From an uncultured Maribacter sp. (GTDB lineage: Bacteria; Bacteroidota; Bacteroidia; Flavobacteriales; Flavobacteriaceae): 64,000 nucleotides of DNA. The notes under the pieces were generated by a model. It was not told where the DNA came from, did not search any database, and worked only from the letters and a program-made list of their open reading frames with translations. The translations under genes and the position numbers were made by a program. Below, in pieces: positions 42,518 to 52,209 of the stretch; within the stretch, counting starts at the first letter, position 1, and each line of letters opens with the position of its first letter. The stretch lies in the NCBI GenBank assembly GCA_947493885.1, contig CANLTE010000003.1, forward strand, positions 434,001 through 498,000. Reading direction: 5' to 3'.

Positions 42518-43765
42518 ATGGACAAGCTATCACATTGGATTACTAATCATTTACAATCTTTAGGTGTTCAAGAAATTTGGGCAAAATATTTAAACATGAT
42601 TATTCTTGTTTTAGCTCTGCTTGTTGTAGTTTTTATAATTGATTTTGTATTTCGAAAAGTATTATTAAAAGCCTTTAGTAAATTTACCAGTTCCTCTAAA
42701 ACCCATTTTGATGATTTTTTAATCAAAAACAAAACCCCTAGAAATTTAGCACATATATTACCTATACTGCTTGTTTATTGGGCAATACCATATATTTTAG
42801 TAGATTTTGAATATGCAAAAAACATTGCCTTAAAAGGAATTGAAGTATTTGGAATTATTTTATGCTTGTGGATTGTAAGGAGTCTTTTAAACACCTTTAA
42901 AGATTTTTTTAAAACTCTTCCAAATTTAAGAGATAAACCTATTGATAGTTACATTCAGGTATTTATGATTTTTGCCTGGGCGGTAGGTATACTATATGCT
43001 TTTTCAATTATTACTGGAGCCGCATTGTGGCAATTTTTAACCGCTTTAGGTACTGCTTCTGCTGTAATTATATTGGTTTTTAGAGACACTATTCTAGGCT
43101 TTGTGGCTAGTATTCAGGTTTCTATTAACGACATGGTTCGGATTGGTGATTGGATAACCTTTGAAAAATACGGAGCTGACGGTGATGTTGTAGAAATCAA
43201 CCTAGCTACAGTAAAAGTTCAAAATTTTGACAAAACCATAACAACTATCCCGACCTATGCCTTAATATCAGACTCTTTTAAAAACTGGCGTGGTATGACA
43301 AGTTCCCCTGGAAGACGAATAAAAAGAGCGGTAATTATAAAGCAAGAAAGTATTCGGTTTTTAAGCAATGATGATGTTGAAAACTTTAAAAAAATAGATT
43401 TAATTAAAGATTACTTAAACACCAGACAAAAAGACATTTTTGATTATAATCAAGAAAATAATATTGATAAGTCTATACTAATAAACGGAAGAAACTTAAC
43501 TAATTTAGGGGTATTTAGAAAATATATTGACGTTTACCTAAACAACCATTCTGCTATAAATAAAGAAATGATGATTATGGCTCGTCAGCTTGCACCTACC
43601 ACGCAGGGTATTGCAATAGAAATTTATGCTTTTAGTAACGATAAAAGGTGGGAAAACTATGAATACATCATTGCTGACATCTTTGATCACATGTTAGCTG
43701 CTACCCCGTATTTTGATTTGGAAATTTTTGAACTTGGAGATGTTAGAAATGTAAAAACACCTTAA
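42518..43765 (+). CDS. MscS family mechanosensitive channel (YbdG-like)
   Basis: This 415-residue inner-membrane protein has about five helices (residues 25-200) and an MscS core: the pore helix ends FRDTILGFVASIQV, followed by NDMVRIGDWITFEKYGADGDVVEINLATVKVQNFDKTI, the beta domain, and a C-terminal alpha/beta domain to 415. It opens under membrane tension to release solutes on osmotic downshock. The length and C-terminal region resemble YbdG, not the short MscS. Confidence 0.92.
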   Translation: MDKLSHWITNHLQSLGVQEIWAKYLNMIILVLALLVVVFIIDFVFRKVLLKAFSKFTSSSKTHFDDFLIKNKTPRNLAHILPILLVYWAIPYILVDFEYAKNIALKGIEVFGIILCLWIVRSLLNTFKDFFKTLPNLRDKPIDSYIQVFMIFAWAVGILYAFSIITGAALWQFLTALGTASAVIILVFRDTILGFVASIQVSINDMVRIGDWITFEKYGADGDVVEINLATVKVQNFDKTITTIPTYALISDSFKNWRGMTSSPGRRIKRAVIIKQESIRFLSNDDVENFKKIDLIKDYLNTRQKDIFDYNQENNIDKSILINGRNLTNLGVFRKYIDVYLNNHSAINKEMMIMARQLAPTTQGIAIEIYAFSNDKRWENYEYIIADIFDHMLAATPYFDLEIFELGDVRNVKTP

Positions 43766-43816
43766 GGGACTGTTTTTACTATATTTATCAATAAATCATA
43801 TACGATTACAACATAA

Positions 43817-45142
43817 CTATTTCACCTCATCTAAATGGTCATCCCATTCTTTAACATCTGGTTTTCCTAGTTTCCCAACCGATTTTGCCACTACCATAGA
43901 AACGGTTGCATCGCCAGTAACATTAATTACAGTTCTACACATATCCAATGGTCTGTCTACCGCAAAAATCAACGCCAAACCTACTGCAAATTTATCCGCT
44001 GGAAAACCAACCGATTCTAAAACTATAACTAACATTACCATTCCTGCTCCAGGAACCGCTGCCGATCCTATTGATGCTAATAAGGCTGTTAGAACAATAG
44101 TTAGCTGATCCGCTAGGGATAAATCAAAACTTAACGCCTGCGCAATAAAAACTGCCGCTACACCCTGATACAAACTTGTGCCATCCATATTTATGGTTGC
44201 TCCAACTGGTAAAACAAAACTGGAGACTTCTTTATCAACTCCAATATGCTCCTCTACCCTTTCCATAGTAACTGGAAGTGTAGCTGCACTTGAGGATGTT
44301 GAAAATGCTAATAATTGAGCAGGACTAATTTCTTTTAAAAACCAAAATGGATTTTTCTTAACATAAACTCCTACCACTATACAATAGAATACAACCATTA
44401 AAAACAACCCTAACACTACTACTCCCACATATTTAAGTAGCGCCAGTAGCAAATCTGGATCACTAGAAGACACCACTACACTTGCCAAAAGTGCAAAAAC
44501 CGCGTAGGGAGCAGAAAGCATTATAATATCAACCATTTTTAACACAACCTCGTTTAAAGAATCAAAGAAATCTTTTAATGGTTTTGATTTTTCTTCTCCT
44601 ATGAGAAGCATACTTATACCTAAAAAAATAGCAAAAAATATCACCTGTAACATTAGACTATTGCTGCCCATTGCTTTCATAGCATTATCTGGCACCATAT
44701 CTTCTAAAAATTGTAATGGTCCAGCATCTTTTTGTTTTGTTGCCTCATTAATTTTAGAAATTACACCACTATCGTTCGCATATGTACTCGTTAATCTACT
44801 AATAGTTTCTTCCGAAACGCCATCACCAGGGTTAATTATATTTACCAAGACAAGACCTATGGTTATTGCAATAACCGTTGTAAATATGTATATAACTATT
44901 GTGCGTAAACCAATATTTTTAAATTTTGAAATATCTTTTAAGTCAGATATACCTTTTATTAATGACGCTAAAATTAAAGGAATTGCAATTAGCTTTAAAA
45001 GCTTAATAAAAATGGTTCCAATGGGTTTAATCCAATCACTAACAAAACCAGCTCCCCAATCTATTTGCGTCATTCCAAAACCAAATAGTATTCCCAGCAA
45101 CATTCCAATAAGAATTTGCCAGTGTAATTCCAATTTCTTCAT
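43817..45142 (-). CDS. Dicarboxylate/amino acid:cation symporter (DAACS, GltP/DctA family)
   Basis: This 441-residue sodium- or proton-coupled symporter has about eight helices and two hairpins. The signatures are FSTSSSAATLPVTME (HP1) and the GATINMDGTSLYQGVAAVFIAQAL motif of helix 7, with GSAAVPGAGMVML in HP2. It imports glutamate, aspartate or C4-dicarboxylates. Single gene, convergent with the MscS gene. Substrate not resolvable by sequence. Confidence 0.95.
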   Translation of the reverse strand: MKKLELHWQILIGMLLGILFGFGMTQIDWGAGFVSDWIKPIGTIFIKLLKLIAIPLILASLIKGISDLKDISKFKNIGLRTIVIYIFTTVIAITIGLVLVNIINPGDGVSEETISRLTSTYANDSGVISKINEATKQKDAGPLQFLEDMVPDNAMKAMGSNSLMLQVIFFAIFLGISMLLIGEEKSKPLKDFFDSLNEVVLKMVDIIMLSAPYAVFALLASVVVSSSDPDLLLALLKYVGVVVLGLFLMVVFYCIVVGVYVKKNPFWFLKEISPAQLLAFSTSSSAATLPVTMERVEEHIGVDKEVSSFVLPVGATINMDGTSLYQGVAAVFIAQALSFDLSLADQLTIVLTALLASIGSAAVPGAGMVMLVIVLESVGFPADKFAVGLALIFAVDRPLDMCRTVINVTGDATVSMVVAKSVGKLGKPDVKEWDDHLDEVK

Positions 45143-45208
45143 AGATATTATCTGTTTAAACAGTGGTAATATACTATTTTGACAGGAAAATTGCCTCAGA
45201 AAAGAAAA

Positions 45209-46273
45209 CTATAATTTTGTAGCCCTGTTTAAAAGAGTAAAATCGGCTAATACAAGTGCTGCCATTGCTTCTACTATTGGCACTGCTCTTGGCACCACAC
45301 AAGGGTCATGACGCCCTTTTCCTTCGGTAACAACTTTATTTCCGTTTTTATCAATGGTTTCGTATCCCTGAATTACAGTAGCAACTGGTTTAAAAGCAAC
45401 TTTAAAATAAATATCCATTCCGTTACTAATTCCTCCTTGAATACCTCCGCTAAAATTTGTTTTGGTTGTTCCGTCTGAATTAAACTGGTCGTTATGCTGA
45501 CTTCCTTTCATTGCAACTCCTTCGAATCCGCTACCATATTCAAATCCCTTTACGGCGTTAATAGAAAGCATTGCTTTACCTAATTCGGCATGTAGTTTGT
45601 CAAACACCGGTTGCCCCAATCCTATTGGTACATTTTGAATCACACAATCAACAATACCACCGATAGTATCTCCTTCTTTGCGAATATCCTTAATGTAACT
45701 TTCCATTTTTGAAGCCATTTCCGCATCAGGACAACGTACTGGATTATTTTCTATCTCTATAAAATCAACCTCTTTATAACTTTTATCTAGCGCTAAACTA
45801 CCAACTTGTGATACATAAGCAGTTATTTTAATATCCTTTAAAAACTGCTTTGCTATAGCTCCTGCAACCACTCTACTAGCGGTTTCACGTGCAGAACTAC
45901 GTCCACCTCCTCTATAATCTCTAAACCCATATTTTTGGTCATATACATAATCCGCATGAGATGGTCTATACGAATCTTTAATATGTCCGTAATCTTTAGA
46001 TTTTTGGTTGGTATTATGGATGGCAAAACCTATTGAAGTTCCTGTTGTTTTCCCTTCAAAAATACCGGAATAAAACTCAACCGTATCGGGTTCTTTACGC
46101 TGGGTTACAATGGCAGATTGCCCTGGCTTTCTTCTGTCTAAGTCTTTTTGAATTGCATCTAAATCCAATGCTATACCTGCAGGGCACCCATCAACCACCC
46201 CACCTATAGCTACACCATGTGATTCTCCAAAAGTTGAAAGTTTAAATAGTGTACCATATGTATTTCCTGCCAT
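45209..46273 (-). CDS. aroC: Chorismate synthase
   Basis: This 354-residue enzyme has the signatures [15 protein letters not shown] near the N terminus, [14 protein letters not shown] and [18 protein letters not shown]. It converts 5-enolpyruvylshikimate-3-phosphate to chorismate with reduced FMN. A perfect -7 box lies upstream at 46293-46300. Length is normal. Confidence 0.98.
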   Translation of the reverse strand: MAGNTYGTLFKLSTFGESHGVAIGGVVDGCPAGIALDLDAIQKDLDRRKPGQSAIVTQRKEPDTVEFYSGIFEGKTTGTSIGFAIHNTNQKSKDYGHIKDSYRPSHADYVYDQKYGFRDYRGGGRSSARETASRVVAGAIAKQFLKDIKITAYVSQVGSLALDKSYKEVDFIEIENNPVRCPDAEMASKMESYIKDIRKEGDTIGGIVDCVIQNVPIGLGQPVFDKLHAELGKAMLSINAVKGFEYGSGFEGVAMKGSQHNDQFNSDGTTKTNFSGGIQGGISNGMDIYFKVAFKPVATVIQGYETIDKNGNKVVTEGKGRHDPCVVPRAVPIVEAMAALVLADFTLLNRATKL

Positions 46274-46292
46274 TGTAATCGTAGTTTAAATT

Positions 46293-46300
46293 CAAAGGTA
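46293..46300 (-). promoter_or_regulatory. -7 box (TACCTTTG) ahead of aroC
   Basis: On the minus strand TACCTTTG is a perfect TAnnTTTG match, 19 bp ahead of the aroC ATG. Confidence 0.45.
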
Positions 46301-46453
46301 AATCTATTCTCATAAAAATGGAAATTTAGATCAGTTAATACATATTTCGCTGTGGTTTTGTTAAAAACAAATTAACCGTATTATTATAATTTAATGATTT
46401 GTGATTAACGTTTTAATCATATACTAAGTGTTATTTTGTGAAAAAGCAAAATC

Positions 46454-47305
46454 TTGAAAAAACGAAAAATAAACGTTGTAGTTATTTCTGATGTTCATTT
46501 GGGCACCACCGAGTGTAGAGCAGAAGAATTACTCGCTTATTTAAGTAGCATAAATCCATCTAAATTAATACTTAATGGAGATATTTTAGATATCTGGAAA
46601 ACAACATCATCTTATTTTCCATCTTCTCACATGAAAATTATCCGAAAAATATTTGGCATGGCCGCAAAAGGAACGGATGTGTATTACATTACGGGGAATC
46701 ATGACGACATGCTTAGAAAATTTCGAGGCAAATCTGTAGGAAACATTCATATTACAAACAAACTATCGCTTGATTTAGATGGAAAAAAAGCTTGCTTTTA
46801 CCACGGAGATATTTTTGACAACGTATTACAAAATGGTAAATGGATGGTTAAGTTAGGTTTTTATTCTTATAATGGTTTATATAGAATTAATACCTTGGTT
46901 AATAAAGTATTACGCAAAATTGGAAGGGAGCGCTCTTTTTCTAAAAAAATAAGCTCTGGAAACAAAAAAGCTCTTAAAAAACTCACTTTTTTCGAAAAAA
47001 CTAATGTAAATCTCGCTATTGAAAAAGGGTATAATTTTGTGGTTTGCGGACATACACACCGACCTAAAAAAGAGATTGTAATAACCAAAAATGGCAATTG
47101 CACTTATCTAAATTCGGGGGATTGGGTTAAAAACCTTACCGCTCTTGAATATTCGTTTAAACGATGGAAGATATATAGATATAACTATGACAAATTATCA
47201 CCGTTTTACGTTGATGAAGAATTAAAAGAAATGGATATTCACGAAATCATTAACTTTTATGCATCAAAAAACGACAACGAATTACTTGATGAGGGCGTTG
47301 TTTAA
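46454..47305 (+). CDS. Metallophosphoesterase, UDP-2,3-diacylglucosamine diphosphatase-like (LpxH family)
   Basis: This 283-residue protein has a TTG start and the calcineurin-like metal-site set DVHLG (17-21), NGDILD, GNHDD (~88) and GHTHR (~200). It resembles UDP-2,3-diacylglucosamine pyrophosphohydrolases, which make lipid X in lipid A synthesis. It overlaps the end of the convergent FAD/Fe-S gene by 24 bp. It may be an LpxH2-type enzyme of unproven role. Confidence 0.85.
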   Translation: MKKRKINVVVISDVHLGTTECRAEELLAYLSSINPSKLILNGDILDIWKTTSSYFPSSHMKIIRKIFGMAAKGTDVYYITGNHDDMLRKFRGKSVGNIHITNKLSLDLDGKKACFYHGDIFDNVLQNGKWMVKLGFYSYNGLYRINTLVNKVLRKIGRERSFSKKISSGNKKALKKLTFFEKTNVNLAIEKGYNFVVCGHTHRPKKEIVITKNGNCTYLNSGDWVKNLTALEYSFKRWKIYRYNYDKLSPFYVDEELKEMDIHEIINFYASKNDNELLDEGVV

Positions 47306-50194
47306 AATTGTTATTGGGTGTTGTGCTTTGCGTTTGGTTCCATCAAATATTTGATGCCTACAGCTTGTACCATTTGCTGAAATTATTACATCGTCCTCAG
47401 ATTTACGAACAGCGGGAAATAATTTTAACTCTCCTACCTGCATACTCACATCATAATGCTCTTTTTCATATCCAAAAGAGCCAGCCATACCACAACAACC
47501 TGAACTAATTATTGAAACCTTATAATTTTCAGGTAGATTTAGTACATCAAAAGTTACTTTTTGATTAGAAAGTGCTTTTTGATGACAATGATTATGGATT
47601 TTCACTGTCTTAGCTTCTTTTGTAAAACTATCTGAAGTTATATTTCCTTTGTTAATTTCTGAAGCTAAAAACTCTTCAATTAAGAAGGCATTATTGGCAA
47701 CAGCTTCCGCAACAGTCTTATCATCACATAATCTTTTATACTCATCCCTAAAAGTTAGAATAGCGGAAGGCTCTAATCCCAAGACAGGTATATTTTTGTC
47801 TGCAATCTTTTTAAGGTCTTTGCTATTTTTCAATGCCAGTTTTTTTGCTTGTTTTAAAAACCCTTTTGAAATATAAGTTCGACCACTTTCTGCATAAAAC
47901 AGCTCAACTGAATAACCTAAAGCATTTAAAACTTCAATAGCATCCTTACCTAAATTCACATCTAAATACTGCGTGAATTCATCGATAAATAGCACCACTT
48001 TTTTATTAACACTAACTAATTTATTATCAAAACTTTGAATATGTTTATTAAAATTAAAACTTGACACGTTAGGTATTCTTCTGTTTTTAGCAACTCCGGT
48101 TATATTTTTTAGTATACCACTAAAAAAAGATGAGTTAAACATTGCATTTGTAAGTCCAGAAAAATTACTTCCAAGCTTATTTAAACTTGTGCTATAAGCA
48201 AAGAACTTACTCCTAAAAGGGTATCCATTTTTTTCTTGATACTGATACAAAAACTCAGCTTTCAAAGTAGCTACATCCACATTACTTGGACACTCACTTG
48301 CACAAGCTTTACAACTTAAACATAAACTAAAAACCTCTTTTAGTTCTTTGTTATCAAACTTATTAAGTTCCTCCGAAGTGGTTAAAAATTCCCTTAATGC
48401 ATTAGCACGTCCCCTGGTAGTATCTTTTTCATTCTTTGTGGCATGATAACTGGGGCACATACCACCAGACATTTTATGCGTCTTACGGCAATCCCCGCTT
48501 CCATTACATTTTTCAGCTGCCTTTAAGATACCCTCACTATCAGAGAAATCCATTAATGTAGCTATAACGGGCTCTTTCCTATCTACCTCATACCTAAGTG
48601 ATTCATCCATAGGATAGGCATCAACTATTTTTCCAGGGTTGAAAATATTATTGGGATCAAAGTATGACTTAACGCGCTTTAAAAGCTCATAATTTTTATC
48701 TCCAATCATTAACGGAATAAACTCCGCTCTCACAATTCCGTCTCCATGCTCTCCACTAAAAGAACCCTTATATTTTTTCGTTAGCTTAGCTACATCAGTA
48801 GTTATTGACCTAAACAAACCAACGTCTTCCGCCTTTTTTAAATTTAATATAGGCCGTAAATGCAATTCTCCTGCTCCAGCATGTGCGTAATAAACTGCAG
48901 TTTGATTATAACCCTTCATTATTTCAGAAAATTCAAGAATAAAATCCTTTAAATCTTCTAAAGCCACCGCTGTATCCTCAATACACGCAACTGCCTTTCT
49001 ATCTCCCACTATATTTCCTAAAAGCCCTAAACCTGCTTTACGTAGTTCTATAGCTTTATTAATATCACTTCCTTTTAATACTGGATTGGCATAGCTTAGA
49101 CCCGACTTTTCTACAGTTTTTAATAATTCATCCACTTGATGTTGCAAGTCTTCCTGAGTATGCCCTTTTACCTCTAACATTAACAATGCTGCAGGATCGC
49201 CTTCTACAAAAAAACGATTAGCCAACTGAGCTCTATTGTTTTTTGTACAATCAAGAATCACTTTATCCATCATTTCGCACACATGCAAACTGTGATACAT
49301 TACTGGCGCAACATCGCTCAAGCAATCTTCTAAACTTTTATAATGCGTTACAACCATTGCTGATAATGGAGGCGGCAAATCATCCAACTGCAGGGTGATT
49401 TCGGTTGTAAAGGCTAAGGTTCCTTCACTACCACTTAATAATTCACAAAAATTAAAACCTAAATTATCTCCTCCGAAAACTTCAGATTTCAATAACTCAT
49501 CCACTGCATATCCTGTATTTCTACGGTGTATGGTACGTTTAGGAAATTCTCTTACAATTTCGTTTGATATTTCACTGTTATTTAATTCTTTAAATACATT
49601 TTTATAAAGTAAAGATTCAAATGTATTCGTATTGAATTTATCCTCAAAATCAACTTTGGATAAGGTATTAAATTCAGCTTCACTCCCATCAGCTAAAACC
49701 GTTTTTAAAGCAACAACCTTATCTCTTGTTACGCCATATTGAATGGAAGTTGTTCCTGACGAATTATTCCCAACCATACCACCTATCATGCACCTATTTG
49801 AGGTTGATGTATTTGGGCCAAAAAACAAACCATAAGGTTTTAAAAACAAATTTAACTCATCACGAATAACCCCTGGCTGAACAGTTACCTGTTTCTTCTC
49901 TTCATTAAGACTTAAAATTTGAGTGAAATTTTTAGAAACATCTACAACAATACCCTCTCCAACACATTGTCCTGCCAACGAAGTACCAGCTGTTCTAGGA
50001 ATTAACCCTAAGCCATTTTTAGTTGCATAGTTTACCAATATTTTAATATCGTCCACAGTTTCAGGAAAAGCTACTGCAAGCGGTGTTTTTCTATAAACAG
50101 ATGCATCTGTTGCATACAATGTCGTACTTAAAGTATCAAACTTTAACGTTCCTTTTAACTTTTTTTCCAGGATTTCTAGTGAATTTTTAGTCAA
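47282..50194 (-). CDS. YdiJ-like FAD/Fe-S oxidoreductase (GlcD-GlpC-type fusion)
   Basis: This 970-residue protein starts with TTG (minus strand, at 50192-50194). An FAD-binding PCMH domain lies at about 30-200 (PRTAGTSLAGQCVGEGIVVDVS) and an FAD oxidase C-terminal domain at about 280-525 (SFSGEHGDGIVRAEF). Two 4Fe-4S sites follow at about 560-660 (CNGSGDCRKTHKMSGGMCPS; CLSCKACASECP), then CCG-type cysteine-rich repeats (HNHCHQKALSN and SSGCCGMAGSFGYEK). The design matches E. coli YdiJ, a D-2-hydroxyglutarate dehydrogenase, and glycolate/lactate oxidoreductases. The electron acceptor is unknown. Confidence 0.92.
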   Translation of the reverse strand: MTKNSLEILEKKLKGTLKFDTLSTTLYATDASVYRKTPLAVAFPETVDDIKILVNYATKNGLGLIPRTAGTSLAGQCVGEGIVVDVSKNFTQILSLNEEKKQVTVQPGVIRDELNLFLKPYGLFFGPNTSTSNRCMIGGMVGNNSSGTTSIQYGVTRDKVVALKTVLADGSEAEFNTLSKVDFEDKFNTNTFESLLYKNVFKELNNSEISNEIVREFPKRTIHRRNTGYAVDELLKSEVFGGDNLGFNFCELLSGSEGTLAFTTEITLQLDDLPPPLSAMVVTHYKSLEDCLSDVAPVMYHSLHVCEMMDKVILDCTKNNRAQLANRFFVEGDPAALLMLEVKGHTQEDLQHQVDELLKTVEKSGLSYANPVLKGSDINKAIELRKAGLGLLGNIVGDRKAVACIEDTAVALEDLKDFILEFSEIMKGYNQTAVYYAHAGAGELHLRPILNLKKAEDVGLFRSITTDVAKLTKKYKGSFSGEHGDGIVRAEFIPLMIGDKNYELLKRVKSYFDPNNIFNPGKIVDAYPMDESLRYEVDRKEPVIATLMDFSDSEGILKAAEKCNGSGDCRKTHKMSGGMCPSYHATKNEKDTTRGRANALREFLTTSEELNKFDNKELKEVFSLCLSCKACASECPSNVDVATLKAEFLYQYQEKNGYPFRSKFFAYSTSLNKLGSNFSGLTNAMFNSSFFSGILKNITGVAKNRRIPNVSSFNFNKHIQSFDNKLVSVNKKVVLFIDEFTQYLDVNLGKDAIEVLNALGYSVELFYAESGRTYISKGFLKQAKKLALKNSKDLKKIADKNIPVLGLEPSAILTFRDEYKRLCDDKTVAEAVANNAFLIEEFLASEINKGNITSDSFTKEAKTVKIHNHCHQKALSNQKVTFDVLNLPENYKVSIISSGCCGMAGSFGYEKEHYDVSMQVGELKLFPAVRKSEDDVIISANGTSCRHQIFDGTKRKAQHPITILNNALIK

Positions 50195-50293
50195 CTTTGC
50201 ACAATTTAAGCCGCTAATTTAAGTTTTTATTGTTTGAACATAGATGCTATTTGGCGCATTTTTTTTGGAATCAATAATCATAAATCAGAACAT

Positions 50294-50779
50294 ATGAAAA
50301 TTGTTAAATTACTAACTATACTTCTTGTATTTGCTACCCTCTCAGTAAGTGCTCAAGATATTGCCACACACGCTTTGGGTGTGCGTTTAGGTGATAGCGA
50401 TGGTTTTGGAGCGGAAATATCGTATCAAAAGTCCGTGGGCAGATTCAATCGTTTCGAATTAGACATGGGGTTTAGAGATGGCAGAAATTTTGATGCTTTT
50501 AAAGCTGCATTAGTGTTTCAAAGAGTAAATGAAATTGATCGCAGCTTTAATTGGTATTACGGTGCTGGTTTTGGTGCTGGAAGTGTTGACTTTACGTATC
50601 CCGCCGACGAAGGCCTTTTTGTTTTTGTAGCTGGTGATATAGGCGTAGAATGCAATTTTGAATCTTTACCCCTACTAATATCCTTAGACTGTAGGCCCGA
50701 GATTGGACTTAAAGGATATAGCGGATTTTCAAATCGCTTTGATTTTGATGTTGCCCTTGGTATTCGATATCAGTTTTAA
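50294..50779 (+). CDS. Small outer-membrane beta-barrel protein
   Basis: This 161-residue protein starts at ATG 50294 with a signal peptide (MKIVKLLTILLVFATLSVSAQ) and alternating-strand sequence (THALGVRLGDSDGFGAEISY; RFELDMGFRDGRN; FNWYYGAGFGAGSV) ending in Tyr-Gln-Phe, a typical C-terminal beta-signal. A 20-residue upstream extension lacks signal features. It resembles short porin- or outer-membrane-protein-beta-barrel family members; function unknown. Confidence 0.8.
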   Translation: MKIVKLLTILLVFATLSVSAQDIATHALGVRLGDSDGFGAEISYQKSVGRFNRFELDMGFRDGRNFDAFKAALVFQRVNEIDRSFNWYYGAGFGAGSVDFTYPADEGLFVFVAGDIGVECNFESLPLLISLDCRPEIGLKGYSGFSNRFDFDVALGIRYQF

Positions 50780-50899
50780 GTCAAAATAAAGAAAGAGCAT
50801 GCTCATTAAAAAAGTAGTGAAAACTATTGAGGAATAAAGTTAAAACACACTGATATTATTCCTTTTATAAGTGTACTTTTATATGCAGTATAGAATAAT

Positions 50900-50907
50900 T
50901 ACATTTG
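50900..50907 (+). promoter_or_regulatory. -7 box (TACATTTG) ahead of the TlpA-like gene
   Basis: A perfect TAnnTTTG match, 19 bp ahead of the ATG at 50927. Confidence 0.42.
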
Positions 50908-50926
50908 TTGCTCTAAAAATAATACA

Positions 50927-52057
50927 ATGAAAAAAACGCTTTTTGCTCTTTGCATAGCTTTAACTGCTATTGCTTGTAATACAACTCCTGAAGGTTATGT
51001 TGTTAATGGAACATTAACTGGTGAAATTGAAAACGGGACTCAAGTTTTCCTAAAAAGGATAGACGAAAGAAATCAGCCTATTGTAATTGATACTGCTTTA
51101 GTTGAAAACGGGAATTTTAAATTTACAGGTAAAACTAACTATCCAGAGCTGCATTATATTTTTATTGATAAAATAGGAACTTTTGCCCCTATTGTTCTTG
51201 AAAATGGTGAGATTGAATTTAAAAGCCAAAAAGATAGCCTTAACATGGCTAAAATAAAGGGAACAAAGCAAAATGAAATTTTCAATGATTATATTGAAAA
51301 GTCCAGAAGTATTTCTCAAAGAGCTAAGTCTATTCAAGACGACATGCGCAAAGCATCATTAGAACGGCAGGAAGAAACTGCTTTAGCTTTGAAAGATGAA
51401 ATGGAGGAGTTAAAAGGAGAGTATAAAGACTTTGAAAAAAATTACATTACCAACAATCCAAGTTCTTTAATTGCTGCACTACTTATTGACAGAAGTTTAT
51501 CTGCTAAAGTAATTACTCCCAAAGAGGGAAAGGAATTTTACGATGCACTTACTCCTGAAATTAAAGACACAAAACCAGGCAAACGTATTTTAAAATCTTT
51601 GGAAAGATTAGAAACCGAAGAGGTTAAAGAAAATAATACAGCTGTTGGAGCTAAAGCTCCAGATTTTTCAGGCCCTTCTCCTGATGGAAAAGTTATTGCC
51701 CTTAATGATGTTTTAGGAAAAGTAACTCTAATTGATTTTTGGGCAGCTTGGTGTAAACCTTGTAGAGCTGAAAATCCAAATGTGGTTAAAGTATATAACA
51801 AGTACCATGATAAAGGACTTAATGTTATTGGTGTTTCTTTAGATAAAAAAGAAGATGCTTGGAAAAAAGCAATAGCTGATGATGGATTAGTTTGGCACCA
51901 AATCTCTAACCTTGCTTATTTTAACGATGAAATAGCAAAATTGTATAACGTAAATGCAATACCTGCTGCTTTTTTACTAGATGAGAATGGTGTTATTATT
52001 GCTAAAAATCTTAGAGGACCTGCTTTGGAGGCTAAAATTTCAGAATTGCTGAAATAA
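50927..52057 (+). CDS. TlpA-like thioredoxin-fold lipoprotein (DUF4369 + AhpC/TSA)
   Basis: This 376-residue lipoprotein (lipid Cys17 in TAIACNTT) has a DUF4369 domain (about 22-115), a helical linker (115-235) and a thioredoxin-like domain (about 238-376) with the redox pair Cys276-Cys279 (FWAAWCKPCRAENPN). It would reduce or isomerise disulfides in envelope proteins. Members of this group often accompany cytochrome or polysaccharide systems. It stands alone, with a terminator following. Confidence 0.93.
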   Translation: MKKTLFALCIALTAIACNTTPEGYVVNGTLTGEIENGTQVFLKRIDERNQPIVIDTALVENGNFKFTGKTNYPELHYIFIDKIGTFAPIVLENGEIEFKSQKDSLNMAKIKGTKQNEIFNDYIEKSRSISQRAKSIQDDMRKASLERQEETALALKDEMEELKGEYKDFEKNYITNNPSSLIAALLIDRSLSAKVITPKEGKEFYDALTPEIKDTKPGKRILKSLERLETEEVKENNTAVGAKAPDFSGPSPDGKVIALNDVLGKVTLIDFWAAWCKPCRAENPNVVKVYNKYHDKGLNVIGVSLDKKEDAWKKAIADDGLVWHQISNLAYFNDEIAKLYNVNAIPAAFLLDENGVIIAKNLRGPALEAKISELLK

Positions 52058-52085
52058 TATAATCTGTATATGATAAAATAAAAAA

Positions 52086-52110
52086 GGTGGGCATAAAACC
52101 CACCTTTTTT
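52086..52110. terminator. Terminator after the TlpA-like gene
   Basis: GGTGGG (52086-52091) pairs with CCCACC (52099-52104) with a 7-nt loop, preceded by A-rich sequence and followed by T6. It can serve both directions. Confidence 0.87.
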
Positions 52111-52209
52111 ATTTTTGATAGATATTAAATATTAACACCCTTTTTCAGCATATCATTAAAATTAGTAGGCAATCAAGAAATGTTGAATTGCCTACTAAAT
52201 AACAACTAA